From NCBI GenBank assembly GCA_018780645.1, contig JADMJJ010000002.1, forward strand, positions 241,070 to 305,069: DNA of 64,000 nt. The letters are read 5' to 3'. Source of the DNA: Burkholderiaceae bacterium. Lineage in GTDB: Bacteria; Pseudomonadota; Gammaproteobacteria; Burkholderiales; Burkholderiaceae_C. Every line of letters begins with the position of its first letter. Position 1 is the stretch's first letter. A program made the translations under genes and the position numbers. The notes beneath the pieces are model-generated. The model worked only from the letters and a program-made list of their open reading frames with translations, was not told where the DNA came from and did not search any database. Below are positions 24,841 to 33,261 of the stretch, in pieces.

Positions 24841-25812
24841 ATGACGCTACGCCCGACCCTTCTCGTTGCCGCCGCCCTCGCCCTGAGCCTGGGCGCCGCC
24901 TCGGCCCAGACCGTGCTGAAAATCGGCTACACACCGGCCAAGGACTCGCACTACTGGGTCGGCTCGGTGACCTTCTGCGACGAGGTCGAGAAGGGCACGG
25001 CCGGCCGCTACAAGTGCCAGCAGTTCCCCAACTCGGCGCTGGGCGGCGAGCGCGAGCAGATCGAGGCGGTGCAGCTGGGCACGCAGGACCTGGTCAATGC
25101 CTCGACCGGTGCCCTGGGCAATTTCGTGCCCGAGACCAAGATCGTGGACATCCCCTTCCTGTTCCGCGACTACGACCATGCGCGCCACACGATGGACGGC
25201 CCCATCGGCCAGGACCTGCTGAAGAAGATGGCCGCCAAGGGCCTGATCGGCCTGGCCTGGACGGAGAACGGCTTCCGCCACATGACCAATAACAAGCGCC
25301 CCATCATGACGGCCACCGACGCTGCGGGCCTGAAGCTGCGCACGATGGAGAACAAGGTCCATATGGACGGCTACAAGACCTTCGGTCTGCTGCCCACGCC
25401 TATGGCCTTTCCGGAGCTGTTCACCGCCCTGCAGCAGGGCACGGTCGATGGCCAGGAGAACCCGATTCCGGTGATCCTGTCGGCCAAGTTCGCCCAGGTG
25501 CAGAAGTACCTGTCGCTGACCGGGCACGTCTATTCGCCGGCGGTGATCATCATGTCGCCCAATGTCTGGAACAAGCTGTCGGACGCCGACAAGAAGGTCT
25601 TCGTCGAGGCCGCGCAGAAGGGTGGCATCGCCCAGCGCAAAAAGGTCAACGAGGACGAGGCCAACGGCATCGCCCAGCTGCGCAAGGACGGCATGCAGGT
25701 GATAGAGAAGGTCGACGGCGAAAGCTTCCGCAAGGCCGTGGTGCCCGCCTATGCCCAGTTTGCCAAGGAGTTTGGCGCGGACAAAATAGCCGCCATCCAG
25801 GCTGTCCGTTGA
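24841..25812 (+). CDS. TRAP transporter substrate-binding protein DctP (copy 2)
   Basis: A 323-residue DctP paralogue of the protein at 20952, with signal peptide LVAAALALSLGAASAQ and the same conserved Arg region (LKLRTMENKVHMDGYK) and GTVDGQENPIPVILSAKF. Most residues match copy 1; the clearest changes are Gly to Trp next to SHY near residue 40 and scattered surface positions. No dctQ or dctM accompanies it, so it must dock on the DctQM encoded at 21991-23823 or on a distant system. By position its ligand is probably D-apionate, apiose or a related branched acid sugar. Confidence 0.92.
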   Translation: MTLRPTLLVAAALALSLGAASAQTVLKIGYTPAKDSHYWVGSVTFCDEVEKGTAGRYKCQQFPNSALGGEREQIEAVQLGTQDLVNASTGALGNFVPETKIVDIPFLFRDYDHARHTMDGPIGQDLLKKMAAKGLIGLAWTENGFRHMTNNKRPIMTATDAAGLKLRTMENKVHMDGYKTFGLLPTPMAFPELFTALQQGTVDGQENPIPVILSAKFAQVQKYLSLTGHVYSPAVIIMSPNVWNKLSDADKKVFVEAAQKGGIAQRKKVNEDEANGIAQLRKDGMQVIEKVDGESFRKAVVPAYAQFAKEFGADKIAAIQAVR

Positions 25813-25822
25813 AGGAATCACT

Positions 25823-27271
25823 ATGAAGACCTTGGCCCCGCAACAAAACATGATCGCCGGCGAGCGCTGCGCCGCCGCCAGCGGCGCAACGATTGAGGTG
25901 CTCGACCCGTCCGACGGCCAGGTCTTCACCACTCTGCCGCGCAGCGATGCCCGCGATGTGGACGCCGCCGTGCAGGCGGCGCGCGCCGCCTTCCACGGCG
26001 CCTGGGGCCGTCAGACGGCCACCGAGCGCGGGCGCATCCTGTCGCGCCTCTCGGCGCTGATACTGCAGCACCACGACGAGCTGGCCGAGCTGGAGTGCGG
26101 CGACACCGGCAAACCGATGCAGCAGGCCCGCGCCGACATCACCGCCTGTGCCCGCTACTTCGAGTACTACGGCGGCGCGGCCGACAAGCTGCATGGCGAG
26201 ACCATCCCCTACGCCCAGGGCAGCACGGTTATCGCGATGCGCGTGCCGCACGGCGTGACCGGCCACATCATCCCCTGGAACTACCCGGCGCAGATCTTCG
26301 GCCGCTCGGTCGGTGGCGCACTGGCGGCCGGCAATGCCTGCGTCGTCAAGCCGGCCGAGGATGCCTGCCTGACGCCGCTGCGCATTGCCGCACTGGCACT
26401 TGAAGCCGGCCTGCCCGCGGGCGCCTTGAACATCGTCTGCGGCCTGGGCATAGAGGCCGGCGCGGCGCTGGCCGCCCATACCGGCATCAACCACATCTCG
26501 TTCACCGGCTCACCGCAGACCGGCACGGCCGTGGCCCAGGCCGCCGCCGTCAACCATGTGCCGGTGACCTTGGAGCTGGGCGGCAAGTCGCCGCAGATCC
26601 TGTTCGCCGATGCCGATCTGGACAAGGCGATGCCGGTGGTCGTCAACGCCATCGTGCAGAACGCCGGCCAGACCTGCGCCGCCGGCAGCCGCGTGCTGAT
26701 CGCGCGCAGCATCTATGCCGATGTGATGGGCCGGCTGAAGGCCCGCTTCGAGGCACTGAACACCGGCGCCGGCATCGCCAATCTCGACTGCGGCCCGCTG
26801 ATCAACCGCCGCCAGCTGAACCGCGTGGCGGCGATGATTGAAGCGGCCACCGGCGACGGCGTGCGCGTCACCGCCCGCGCCAAGCTGGCTGCTGACGCAC
26901 CGGCCGGCGGCTTCTTCTTCCCGCCTATGCTGCTGGACGCCGTGCCGGCCCAGCACCCGGTGGCCCAGGGCGAGGTCTTCGGCCCGGTGCTGGCGGCGTT
27001 TGCCTTCGACACCGAGGACGAGGCGATCGAGCTGGCCAACGGCACACCGTTCGGCCTCACCGCCGCCGTCTGGACGCGCGACGGCGCGCTGCAACTGCGC
27101 GCCGCCCAGCGCATCGAGGCCGGCCAGGTCTTCATCAACAACTACGGCGCCGGCGGCGGCATCGAGCTGCCCTTCGGCGGCATGAAGCATTCTGGCTATG
27201 GCCGCGAGAAGGCCTTCGAGGGCCTGCGCAGCTTCACCACCATCAAGACCATTGCCATCCAGCACGGCTAA
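25823..27271 (+). CDS. NAD(P)-dependent aldehyde dehydrogenase
   Basis: The 482-residue protein has all the landmarks of the aldehyde dehydrogenase superfamily. These are GHIIPWNYPAQIFGRSVGGA (cofactor Asn), ISFTGSPQTGTAVAQ, VTLELGGKSPQILF (general base Glu), NAGQTCAAGSRVLI (catalytic Cys) and EVFGPVLAAFAFDTEDEAIE. It oxidises an aldehyde to an acid. In this operon a substrate such as D-apiose or another short-chain aldose entering as the acid is plausible, since the specific apiose dehydrogenase and lactonase genes are absent; this is inference. Start ATG 25823 follows copy-2 dctP by 10 bp. Confidence 0.92.
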   Translation: MKTLAPQQNMIAGERCAAASGATIEVLDPSDGQVFTTLPRSDARDVDAAVQAARAAFHGAWGRQTATERGRILSRLSALILQHHDELAELECGDTGKPMQQARADITACARYFEYYGGAADKLHGETIPYAQGSTVIAMRVPHGVTGHIIPWNYPAQIFGRSVGGALAAGNACVVKPAEDACLTPLRIAALALEAGLPAGALNIVCGLGIEAGAALAAHTGINHISFTGSPQTGTAVAQAAAVNHVPVTLELGGKSPQILFADADLDKAMPVVVNAIVQNAGQTCAAGSRVLIARSIYADVMGRLKARFEALNTGAGIANLDCGPLINRRQLNRVAAMIEAATGDGVRVTARAKLAADAPAGGFFFPPMLLDAVPAQHPVAQGEVFGPVLAAFAFDTEDEAIELANGTPFGLTAAVWTRDGALQLRAAQRIEAGQVFINNYGAGGGIELPFGGMKHSGYGREKAFEGLRSFTTIKTIAIQHG

Positions 27272-27281
27272 GGAATTCCAA

Positions 27282-28049
27282 ATGACGGACAAGAAACTGC
27301 AAGATCGCGTCGCCATCGTCACCGGCGGCGGCAGCGGCTTTGGCGAGGGCATCGCCAAGCTGTTCGCCGAGCTGGGCGCCAAGGTCGTCGTCGCCGACTG
27401 GCGCATGGACGCCGCCGAGCGCGTGGCGGCCGAAATCGAAGCGGCCGGCGGCAAGGCCATTCCGGTCCATGCCGACGTGACGAAGAACGAGTCCGTCGGC
27501 GCGATGGTGGCCGCCACCGTCAAGCATTACGGCCGGCTGGACATACTGATCAACAACGCCGGCACGACGCACAAGAACCAGTCGATGCTGGAGGTCGACG
27601 AGGCCACCTTCGACCGCGTCTATGCGACCAATGTGAAGAGCATCTATCTGGGCGCCATCCACGCCGTGCCGCTGTTCAAGCAGCAGCGCAGCGGCGTCAT
27701 CATCAATATCGCCTCCACCGCAGGCCTGCGGCCGCGGCCGGGCCTGAGCTGGTATGCCGGCACCAAGGGTGCGGCCATCACCCTGACCAAGGGCATGGCC
27801 ATCGAGCTGGCGCCGGACGGCATACGCGTCTGCGCGATCAACCCGGTGATGAGCCCCACCGGCCTGATCCAGGACTTTCTGCCTGGTGAGGACAGCGCGG
27901 AAACCCGCGCCAGGATCATCGCAACGATTCCGATGGGCAGGATGTCGACGCCGCTGGACATTGCCAAGGCCACGGCCTTCCTGGCCAGCGACGATGCCGA
28001 GTTCATCACCGGCGTGGCCCTGGAGGTCGATGGTGGCCGTTGCATCTGA
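27282..28049 (+). CDS. Short-chain dehydrogenase/reductase (FabG-like)
   Basis: A 255-residue classical SDR. The cofactor motif is VTGGGSGFGEGIAKLF with an Asp (VADWRMD) that suggests NAD(H) preference. LINNAGTTHKN, the catalytic Ser in INIASTAGLRP, the YxxxK in WYAGTKGAAITLTKG and the C-terminal FITGVALEVDGG complete the set. It probably oxidises a hydroxyl or interconverts a sugar alcohol and carbonyl compound in the acid-sugar pathway; substrate unknown. It is 10 bp after the aldehyde dehydrogenase and its last codons overlap the start of the RuBisCO-like gene. Confidence 0.9.
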   Translation: MTDKKLQDRVAIVTGGGSGFGEGIAKLFAELGAKVVVADWRMDAAERVAAEIEAAGGKAIPVHADVTKNESVGAMVAATVKHYGRLDILINNAGTTHKNQSMLEVDEATFDRVYATNVKSIYLGAIHAVPLFKQQRSGVIINIASTAGLRPRPGLSWYAGTKGAAITLTKGMAIELAPDGIRVCAINPVMSPTGLIQDFLPGEDSAETRARIIATIPMGRMSTPLDIAKATAFLASDDAEFITGVALEVDGGRCI

Positions 28050-29289
28050 TCCTCAGCGGATTCACGCCAGCTACTGGCTGGAAACCGGTGACGACCCTGC
28101 GCACGCCGCCGAGGTCATCGCCGGCGAGCAGTCCAGCGGCACCTTCCTGAAGCTGGCCAACGAGACGCCAGAATTGAAGGAACGCTCCGGCGCTCGTGTC
28201 GAACGGCTGGAGGTGATCGACACAAGCACTGCACCGAGCCTGCCCGGCGGCATGGCCAGCAGCACCTACACCCGCTGCCGGCTGGAGCTGTCCTGGCCGC
28301 TGGAGAACCTGGGGCCCTCGCTGACCAACCTGATGGCCACGGTCGCCGGCAATCTGTTCGAGCTGCGCCAGGTCAGCGGCCTGCGCATCACCGATCTGAA
28401 ACTGCCACCAGCCTTTGCCGCGGCCTATCCCGGCCCGGCCTTTGGCATCACCGGCACGCGGCGTCTGGCCGGCGTGGCCAATGGCCCGCTGATAGGCACC
28501 ATCATCAAGCCCAGCGTGGGCTTAAGCCCCGCGCAAACGGCCGAGCAGGTGCGGCTCTTGATCGACGGCGGCATCGACTTCATCAAGGACGACGAGCTGC
28601 AGGCCGATGGCCCGCATTGCCCCTTCGACGAGCGGGTGCGCGCAGTGATGGCCGTCGTCAACGATGGTGCCCAGCGCCTGGGCCGCAAGGCCATGGTCGC
28701 GTTCAACATCACCGGCGACCTGGACCAGATGCGCCGCCGCCACGACCTGCTGCTGGAGCTGGGCGGCACCTGCGTGATGGCCAGCCTGAACGCGATCGGC
28801 CTGGTCGGCCTGATCGAACTGCGCCGGCACTCGCGCCTGCCCATCCACGGCCACCGCGCCGGCTGGGGTTGGTTGAGCCGCTGCCCGGCCCTGGGCTGGG
28901 ACTACGGCCCCTGGCAGCAGATCCAGCGCCTGGCCGGCGCCGACCATCTGCACGTCAACGGCCTGGCCAACAAATTCAGCGAGCCCGACGACAGCGTGAT
29001 CGCCGCCGCGCGGGCGGTGCTCAAGCCGATGTTCGATGGCAAGCCCATGGCCGCGATGCCGGTGTTCAGCTCCGGCCAGACCGGCAAGCAGGCACCGGGC
29101 ACCTTCACGGCGCTCGGTACTGCCGACCTGATACATGCGGCCGGTGGCGGCATCTTCGGCCATCCGGGCGGTGTAGCGGCGGGCGTGACCGCCTTCCGCC
29201 AGGCCTGGGACGCGGCGATGGCGGGCACGCCCTTGCAAGATCACGCGGTCAAACACGCCGAGCTACGCCAGGCCTTGGAGTTCTGGTGA
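28030..29289 (+). CDS. oiaX: RuBisCO-like protein, predicted 3-oxo-isoapionate-4-phosphate decarboxylase
   Basis: A 419-residue RuBisCO large-subunit homologue. Active-site landmarks are retained: Lys160 in GTIIKPSVGLS; the carbamylation/metal motif KDDE at Lys186-Glu189 in DFIKDDELQ; HGHRAGWGW; the loop-6 Lys315 in VNGLANKF; and SSGQTGKQAP plus GGGIFGHPGG for phosphate binding. OiaX-type proteins decarboxylate 3-oxo-isoapionate 4-phosphate to L-erythrulose 1-phosphate. The adjoining DUF1537 kinase would make that substrate. ATG 28030 overlaps the SDR gene by 20 bp; GTG 28033 is an alternative. Form I/II CO2 fixation is unlikely: no small subunit, phosphoribulokinase or typical loop-6 GxxxGKxEG. 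Confidence 0.82.
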   Translation: MVAVASDPQRIHASYWLETGDDPAHAAEVIAGEQSSGTFLKLANETPELKERSGARVERLEVIDTSTAPSLPGGMASSTYTRCRLELSWPLENLGPSLTNLMATVAGNLFELRQVSGLRITDLKLPPAFAAAYPGPAFGITGTRRLAGVANGPLIGTIIKPSVGLSPAQTAEQVRLLIDGGIDFIKDDELQADGPHCPFDERVRAVMAVVNDGAQRLGRKAMVAFNITGDLDQMRRRHDLLLELGGTCVMASLNAIGLVGLIELRRHSRLPIHGHRAGWGWLSRCPALGWDYGPWQQIQRLAGADHLHVNGLANKFSEPDDSVIAAARAVLKPMFDGKPMAAMPVFSSGQTGKQAPGTFTALGTADLIHAAGGGIFGHPGGVAAGVTAFRQAWDAAMAGTPLQDHAVKHAELRQALEFW

Positions 29290-30674
29290 TGACAGCGCCC
29301 GCCGCCGCCTGGCCCGAGGGGCTCTTGCTCAGCTACTACGGCGACGACTTCACCGGCTCCACCGATGTGATGGAGGCCTTCACCGCCGCCGGCGTGCCGA
29401 CGATGCTGTTTCTGCGGCCACCGACGCCAAAGGATCTGGCCCGCTTTCCTGGCCTGCGCTGCGTCGGCCTGGCCGGCACCTCGCGCGGCCGCAGCCCCGA
29501 GTGGATGGCGGCCGAGCTGCCCGCCGCGTTCGAGTCGCTGGCGAGCCTCGGCGCGCCGCTGCTGCAATACAAGATCTGCTCGACCTTCGACTCGTCGCCG
29601 AGCACCGGGTCCATAGGCTGCGCGATCGCGCTGGGCGCGCCCTTGATGGCCGGAACCTGGTCGCCTTTGGTCGTCGGCGCGCCGCGCTTGAACCGCTTCC
29701 AGCTGTTCGGCAATCTGTTCGCCGCCGTCAATGGCGTGGGCCACCGGCTGGACCGCCATCCGACGATGTCACGCCATCCGGTCACGCCGATGGCCGAGGC
29801 CGATCTGCGCCGGCATCTCGCGGAGCAGACGACCCGGCGCATCGAGCTGATCGACATGCTGCAGCTGCGCGCCGGTACCGCCGCCGACCGCCTGCAGCAG
29901 ATGGCCGGCGACGATGTGCCGGTGGTGCTGATCGACGTGCTCGATGACGAGACGCTGGCCGAGGCAGGCCGGCTGATCTGGGAGCAGCGCGGCAAGGGAC
30001 TGTTCAGCGCTTCGTCCTCGGGCCTGCAGTACGCGCTGGCCGCCCATTGGCGCCACCTGGGCCTGGTGCCGATGTTGGCCGGCCTGCCCAGAGCCAGGCC
30101 GGTGGAGCAGATCGCGGTCGTCAGTGGCAGCTGTTCTCCGGTCACCGCCACGCAGATCGCCATCGCCGCGAAGCAGGGCTTTGCCACCGAACGGCTGGAT
30201 CTGCCAGGCCTGCTGGCCGAGCCGGAGGCCGAGATCGAACGTGCCGTAGGCCTCGCCCTGGCGGCATTGGCAAAAGGCCAAAGCCCGCTGATCTACTCCG
30301 CTGCCGGCCCCGACGACCCGGCCGTGGCCGGCTTCGAGGCCATCGCCGCTGAGGCCCGCCTGAGCCGTGAACAGGCGGCCCTGCGCGTCGGCCAGGGCCT
30401 GGCCCAGGTGATGCGCCGGCTGCTGGATCGCAGTGCACTCAAGCGTATCGTCGTCGCGGGCGGCGACAGCTCGGGCGAGGTGGCCAGCGCGCTGGACATC
30501 GCCGCGCTGAGCGTGGTGGCAGGTCTTGCGCCCGGTGCGCCGCTGTGCCGGGTCTGGTCCGACCGGCGCGAACGCGACGGGCTGGAGGTCGTGTTGAAGG
30601 GCGGCCAGATGGGGGGTCCAAGCTTCTTTGCCGATGCGCGGGCCGGGGCTGTGGTAAGTTCCCCGCCGCCATGA
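29289..30674 (+). CDS. oiaK: DUF1537 acid-sugar kinase, predicted 3-oxo-isoapionate kinase
   Basis: A 461-residue kinase of the DUF1537 family. The substrate motif YYGDDFTGSTDV (Asp19, Asp20) is followed by QYKICSTFDSSPSTGSIG, HPVTPMAEADLRRHL, VVSGSCSPVTATQI and IVVAGGDSSGEVASAL (nucleotide side). It is clearly divergent from OtnK at 17158 and matches the longer kinases found beside RuBisCO-like proteins; OiaK makes 3-oxo-isoapionate 4-phosphate. ATG 29289 overlaps the oiaX stop by one base and the end overlaps the next gntR gene by 4 bp, so the three are translationally coupled. Confidence 0.83.
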   Translation: MTAPAAAWPEGLLLSYYGDDFTGSTDVMEAFTAAGVPTMLFLRPPTPKDLARFPGLRCVGLAGTSRGRSPEWMAAELPAAFESLASLGAPLLQYKICSTFDSSPSTGSIGCAIALGAPLMAGTWSPLVVGAPRLNRFQLFGNLFAAVNGVGHRLDRHPTMSRHPVTPMAEADLRRHLAEQTTRRIELIDMLQLRAGTAADRLQQMAGDDVPVVLIDVLDDETLAEAGRLIWEQRGKGLFSASSSGLQYALAAHWRHLGLVPMLAGLPRARPVEQIAVVSGSCSPVTATQIAIAAKQGFATERLDLPGLLAEPEAEIERAVGLALAALAKGQSPLIYSAAGPDDPAVAGFEAIAAEARLSREQAALRVGQGLAQVMRRLLDRSALKRIVVAGGDSSGEVASALDIAALSVVAGLAPGAPLCRVWSDRRERDGLEVVLKGGQMGGPSFFADARAGAVVSSPPP

Positions 30675-31384
30675 CGACCACCGAACCGATACACCGCCGC
30701 AAGCTGTACCAGGAAGTGCTGGACCGGCTGCTGGAGCGCATCCGCAGCGGCGAGATCGCGCCCGGCGCCCAGCTACCCTCCGAGCGTGAGCTGATGGAGT
30801 TCTACGGCGTCGGCCGGCCGGCGGTGCGCGAGGCGCTGCAGTCGCTGGAGCGCTCGGGCATCGTCGAGATCACCCACGGCGAGCGGGCCCGCGTGCTCTT
30901 GCCCAACGCGCAAAGCCTGTTCGACCAGATCGCCGGCAGCGCCCGCCACCTGCTGCGCATGCAGCCCGAGACCCTGGAGCATCTGAAGGAGGCCCGCGTG
31001 TTCCTGGAGTGCGGCATGGCCCGCCAGGCCGCCGAACGGGCCAGCGAGGCCGACGTCGCCCGGCTGCGCGAGCGCCTGGCAGAGCACCGCGCGTCGATGG
31101 CCAATTTGAGCAAATTCCTCGAGCACGACATGGCCTTCCACCGCGAGATCGCGCTGATCAGCGGCAACCCGATCTTCCCTGCCATCGTCGAGTCGCTGTT
31201 CATGTGGGCCAGCGAGTATTACCAGCCGCTGGTGCGCGCGCCCGGTGCCGAGGAGTTGACCCTGAGCGAGCATCTGCGCATCGTCGAGGCTATCGCCACG
31301 CGCCAACCCCAGCAGGCCGAGCAGGCGATGCGCGAGCACCTGACCCGCGCCAACGAGCTGTACCGGCAGCTGGCGCCCGGCTGA
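30671..31384 (+). CDS. FadR-subfamily GntR regulator closing the acid-sugar operon
   Basis: A 237-residue regulator with an N-terminal GntR winged helix (LPSERELMEFYGVGRPAVRE, ITHGERARVLLP) and an FCD-type C-terminal domain (EARVFLECGMARQAAERA, HDMAFHREIALISGNPIF, EHLRIVEAIATRQPQQAEQA), similar to NanR-type proteins. Its start overlaps oiaK by 4 bp, so it is the last gene of the run and probably senses an apionate-pathway metabolite. It is distinct from the GntR protein at 15489, so the supercluster carries two regulators, one at each end. Confidence 0.9.
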   Translation: MTTTEPIHRRKLYQEVLDRLLERIRSGEIAPGAQLPSERELMEFYGVGRPAVREALQSLERSGIVEITHGERARVLLPNAQSLFDQIAGSARHLLRMQPETLEHLKEARVFLECGMARQAAERASEADVARLRERLAEHRASMANLSKFLEHDMAFHREIALISGNPIFPAIVESLFMWASEYYQPLVRAPGAEELTLSEHLRIVEAIATRQPQQAEQAMREHLTRANELYRQLAPG

Positions 31385-31463
31385 ATTCAAAAGCAAGACT
31401 CGGGGTGTGCGCGCCGGACGCCCAACCTACAGTGGCTCATCGCATCAACCCTGGCACTTGATC

Positions 31464-32549
31464 ATGAGCAGCAATTCCGCACTCCGCGAACTCCGAGCCG
31501 CCGCCGTCATGGCCGATCCGCGCTGGCCTCTCGTGCAGGCCCGTGACACGGAAGCCGACGGCCGCTTCTTCTACTCGGTACGCAGCACCGGCGTCTATTG
31601 CCGACCCAGCTGCGCGGCACGCCCGGCGCGGCCCGAGAATCTGGCATTCCATGCCACGGCGGCCGAGGCCGAGCAGGCCGGCTTTCGGGCCTGCAAGCGC
31701 TGCCGGCCCAACGAGGCGCCGCTGGCCGACCAGCAGGCGGCCAAGATCGCCGCGCTGTGCCGCCACATCGAGGCGGCCGAGCAGCCGCCGACCCTGGACG
31801 AGCTGGCGCTTCACGCCGGCATCAGCCCCTACCACCTGCACCGGCTGTTCAAGGCCGCGACCGGCCTCACGCCCAAGGCCTATGCCAATGCCCACCGCAC
31901 GCAGCGCGTGCAGCAGCGGCTGAAGAACAAGGGTGCCACCGTCACCGAAGCGATCTACGGCGCCGGCTACAACTCCGGCGCACGCTTCTACGAGAGCGCC
32001 GACGATGTGCTGGGCATGACGCCCACCGCCTACCGCGCCGGCGGTGCGCAGACCGAGATCCGCTTCGCCATCGGCCAATGCTCGCTGGGCGCCATCCTGG
32101 TGGCCCGCAGCGAGCGCGGCGTCTGCGCCATCCTGCTCGGCGACGATCCCGATGCGCTGGCCCGCGATCTGCAGGATCGGTTCCCGCAGGCGCAGCTGAT
32201 CGGCGGCGACGCGGGCTTCGAGCAATGGATGGCCCAGGTTGTCGGCTTTGTCGATGCGCCGGGGCTGGGCCTCAACCTGCCGCTGGATCTGCGCGGCACC
32301 GCCTTCCAGCAGCGCGTCTGGCAGGCGCTGCGCGCGATACCGCCGGGCCACACGGCCAGCTATACGGAGATCGCCAGGCGCATCGGCGCACCGACCTCGG
32401 CCCGCGCCGTGGCGCAGGCCTGCGGCGCCAATGCGCTGGCGGTGGCCATCCCCTGCCACCGCGTGGTGCGCAGCGACGGGGGCCTGTCGGGGTACCGCTG
32501 GGGCGTCGAACGCAAGCGGGCCTTGCTGGACCGCGAGGCGTTGGCATGA
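31464..32549 (+). CDS. ada: Ada: bifunctional DNA methyltransferase/transcriptional activator of the alkylation response
   Basis: The 361-residue protein starts at ATG 31464. The Ada metal-binding domain has Cys46, Cys50 (GVYCRPSCAARPARP), Cys77 and Cys80 (CKRCRPN); one of these accepts methyl from methylphosphotriesters. An AraC-type helix-turn-helix follows (DELALHAGISPYHLHRLFK), then the O6-methylguanine methyltransferase domain with the suicide Cys331 in AIPCHRVVRSDGGLSGYRWG. All functional residues are present. It repairs and senses methylated DNA and activates its own operon. The downstream oxygenase overlaps by 4 bp, an arrangement common in Burkholderiales. Confidence 0.95.
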   Translation: MSSNSALRELRAAAVMADPRWPLVQARDTEADGRFFYSVRSTGVYCRPSCAARPARPENLAFHATAAEAEQAGFRACKRCRPNEAPLADQQAAKIAALCRHIEAAEQPPTLDELALHAGISPYHLHRLFKAATGLTPKAYANAHRTQRVQQRLKNKGATVTEAIYGAGYNSGARFYESADDVLGMTPTAYRAGGAQTEIRFAIGQCSLGAILVARSERGVCAILLGDDPDALARDLQDRFPQAQLIGGDAGFEQWMAQVVGFVDAPGLGLNLPLDLRGTAFQQRVWQALRAIPPGHTASYTEIARRIGAPTSARAVAQACGANALAVAIPCHRVVRSDGGLSGYRWGVERKRALLDREALA

Positions 32550-33259
32550 ACCAGGATGTCGATACCCGGCTGAATGCTGTCGATTGGCAGCAGACGAATG
32601 ACGAACTCGGCGCCGAAGGCCATGCACTGCTGCCCGGCCTGATCACGCCCGGTGAGTGCGCGCAGCTGGCCGCCCTGTACGGCAACGACTCGCTGTTCCG
32701 CAGCCGCGTGGTGATGGGCCACCACGGCTTCGGTCAGGGCGAGTACCAGTACTTCCGCTACCCGCTGCCCGATCTGGTGGCTCAGCTGCGCGAGGCGCTC
32801 TACCCGCGCCTGGTGACCATCGCCAACCACTGGCATGCGCTGATGGGACTGGACACGCGCTTCCCGGCCACGCACCAGGCCTTCATCGCCCGCTGCCATG
32901 CGGCCGGCCAGCAGCGACCGACACCGCTGCTCCTGCGCTACGGCCCCGGCGACTACAACTGCCTGCACCAGGATCTGTACGGCGACGAGGTGTTCCCGCT
33001 GCAGGTGGTCCTGCTGCTGTCCGAGCCCGGCCGCGACTTCGACGGCGGCGAGTTCGTGATGACCGAGCAGCGCCCGCGCATGCAGTCGCGCCCCATGGTG
33101 CTGCCGCTGCGCCAGGGCGATGCGGCGGTGATAGCAGTCCACCACCGCCCGGTGCAGGGCACGCGCGGCACCTACCGCGTGAACCTGCGCCACGGCGTGA
33201 GCCGGATCCGGTCGGGACAGCGATTCACGGCGGGCATCGTCTTCCACGACGCCTCATGA
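32546..33259 (+). CDS. 2-oxoglutarate/Fe(II)-dependent dioxygenase co-transcribed with ada
   Basis: A 237-residue protein with an iron-binding HxD motif in NCLHQDLYGDEVFPLQVVL (near residue 140) and a C-terminal His/Arg pair in VHHRPVQGTRGTYRVNLRHG, the pattern of Fe(II)/2-oxoglutarate dioxygenases of the prolyl-hydroxylase-like type. It overlaps ada by 4 bp. The context suggests oxidative demethylation of alkylated bases or of another alkylation product, analogous in role to AlkB, but it is not a close AlkB homologue and the substrate is unproven. It is convergent with, and 2 bp from, the flavin reductase gene. Confidence 0.87.
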   Translation: MNQDVDTRLNAVDWQQTNDELGAEGHALLPGLITPGECAQLAALYGNDSLFRSRVVMGHHGFGQGEYQYFRYPLPDLVAQLREALYPRLVTIANHWHALMGLDTRFPATHQAFIARCHAAGQQRPTPLLLRYGPGDYNCLHQDLYGDEVFPLQVVLLLSEPGRDFDGGEFVMTEQRPRMQSRPMVLPLRQGDAAVIAVHHRPVQGTRGTYRVNLRHGVSRIRSGQRFTAGIVFHDAS

Positions 33260-33261
33260 TT

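Noticed and set aside
28030..29289. RuBisCO for CO2 fixation
   Set aside because: No small subunit, phosphoribulokinase or other Calvin-cycle genes; loop 6 differs from true RuBisCO and the operon context is acid-sugar degradation.
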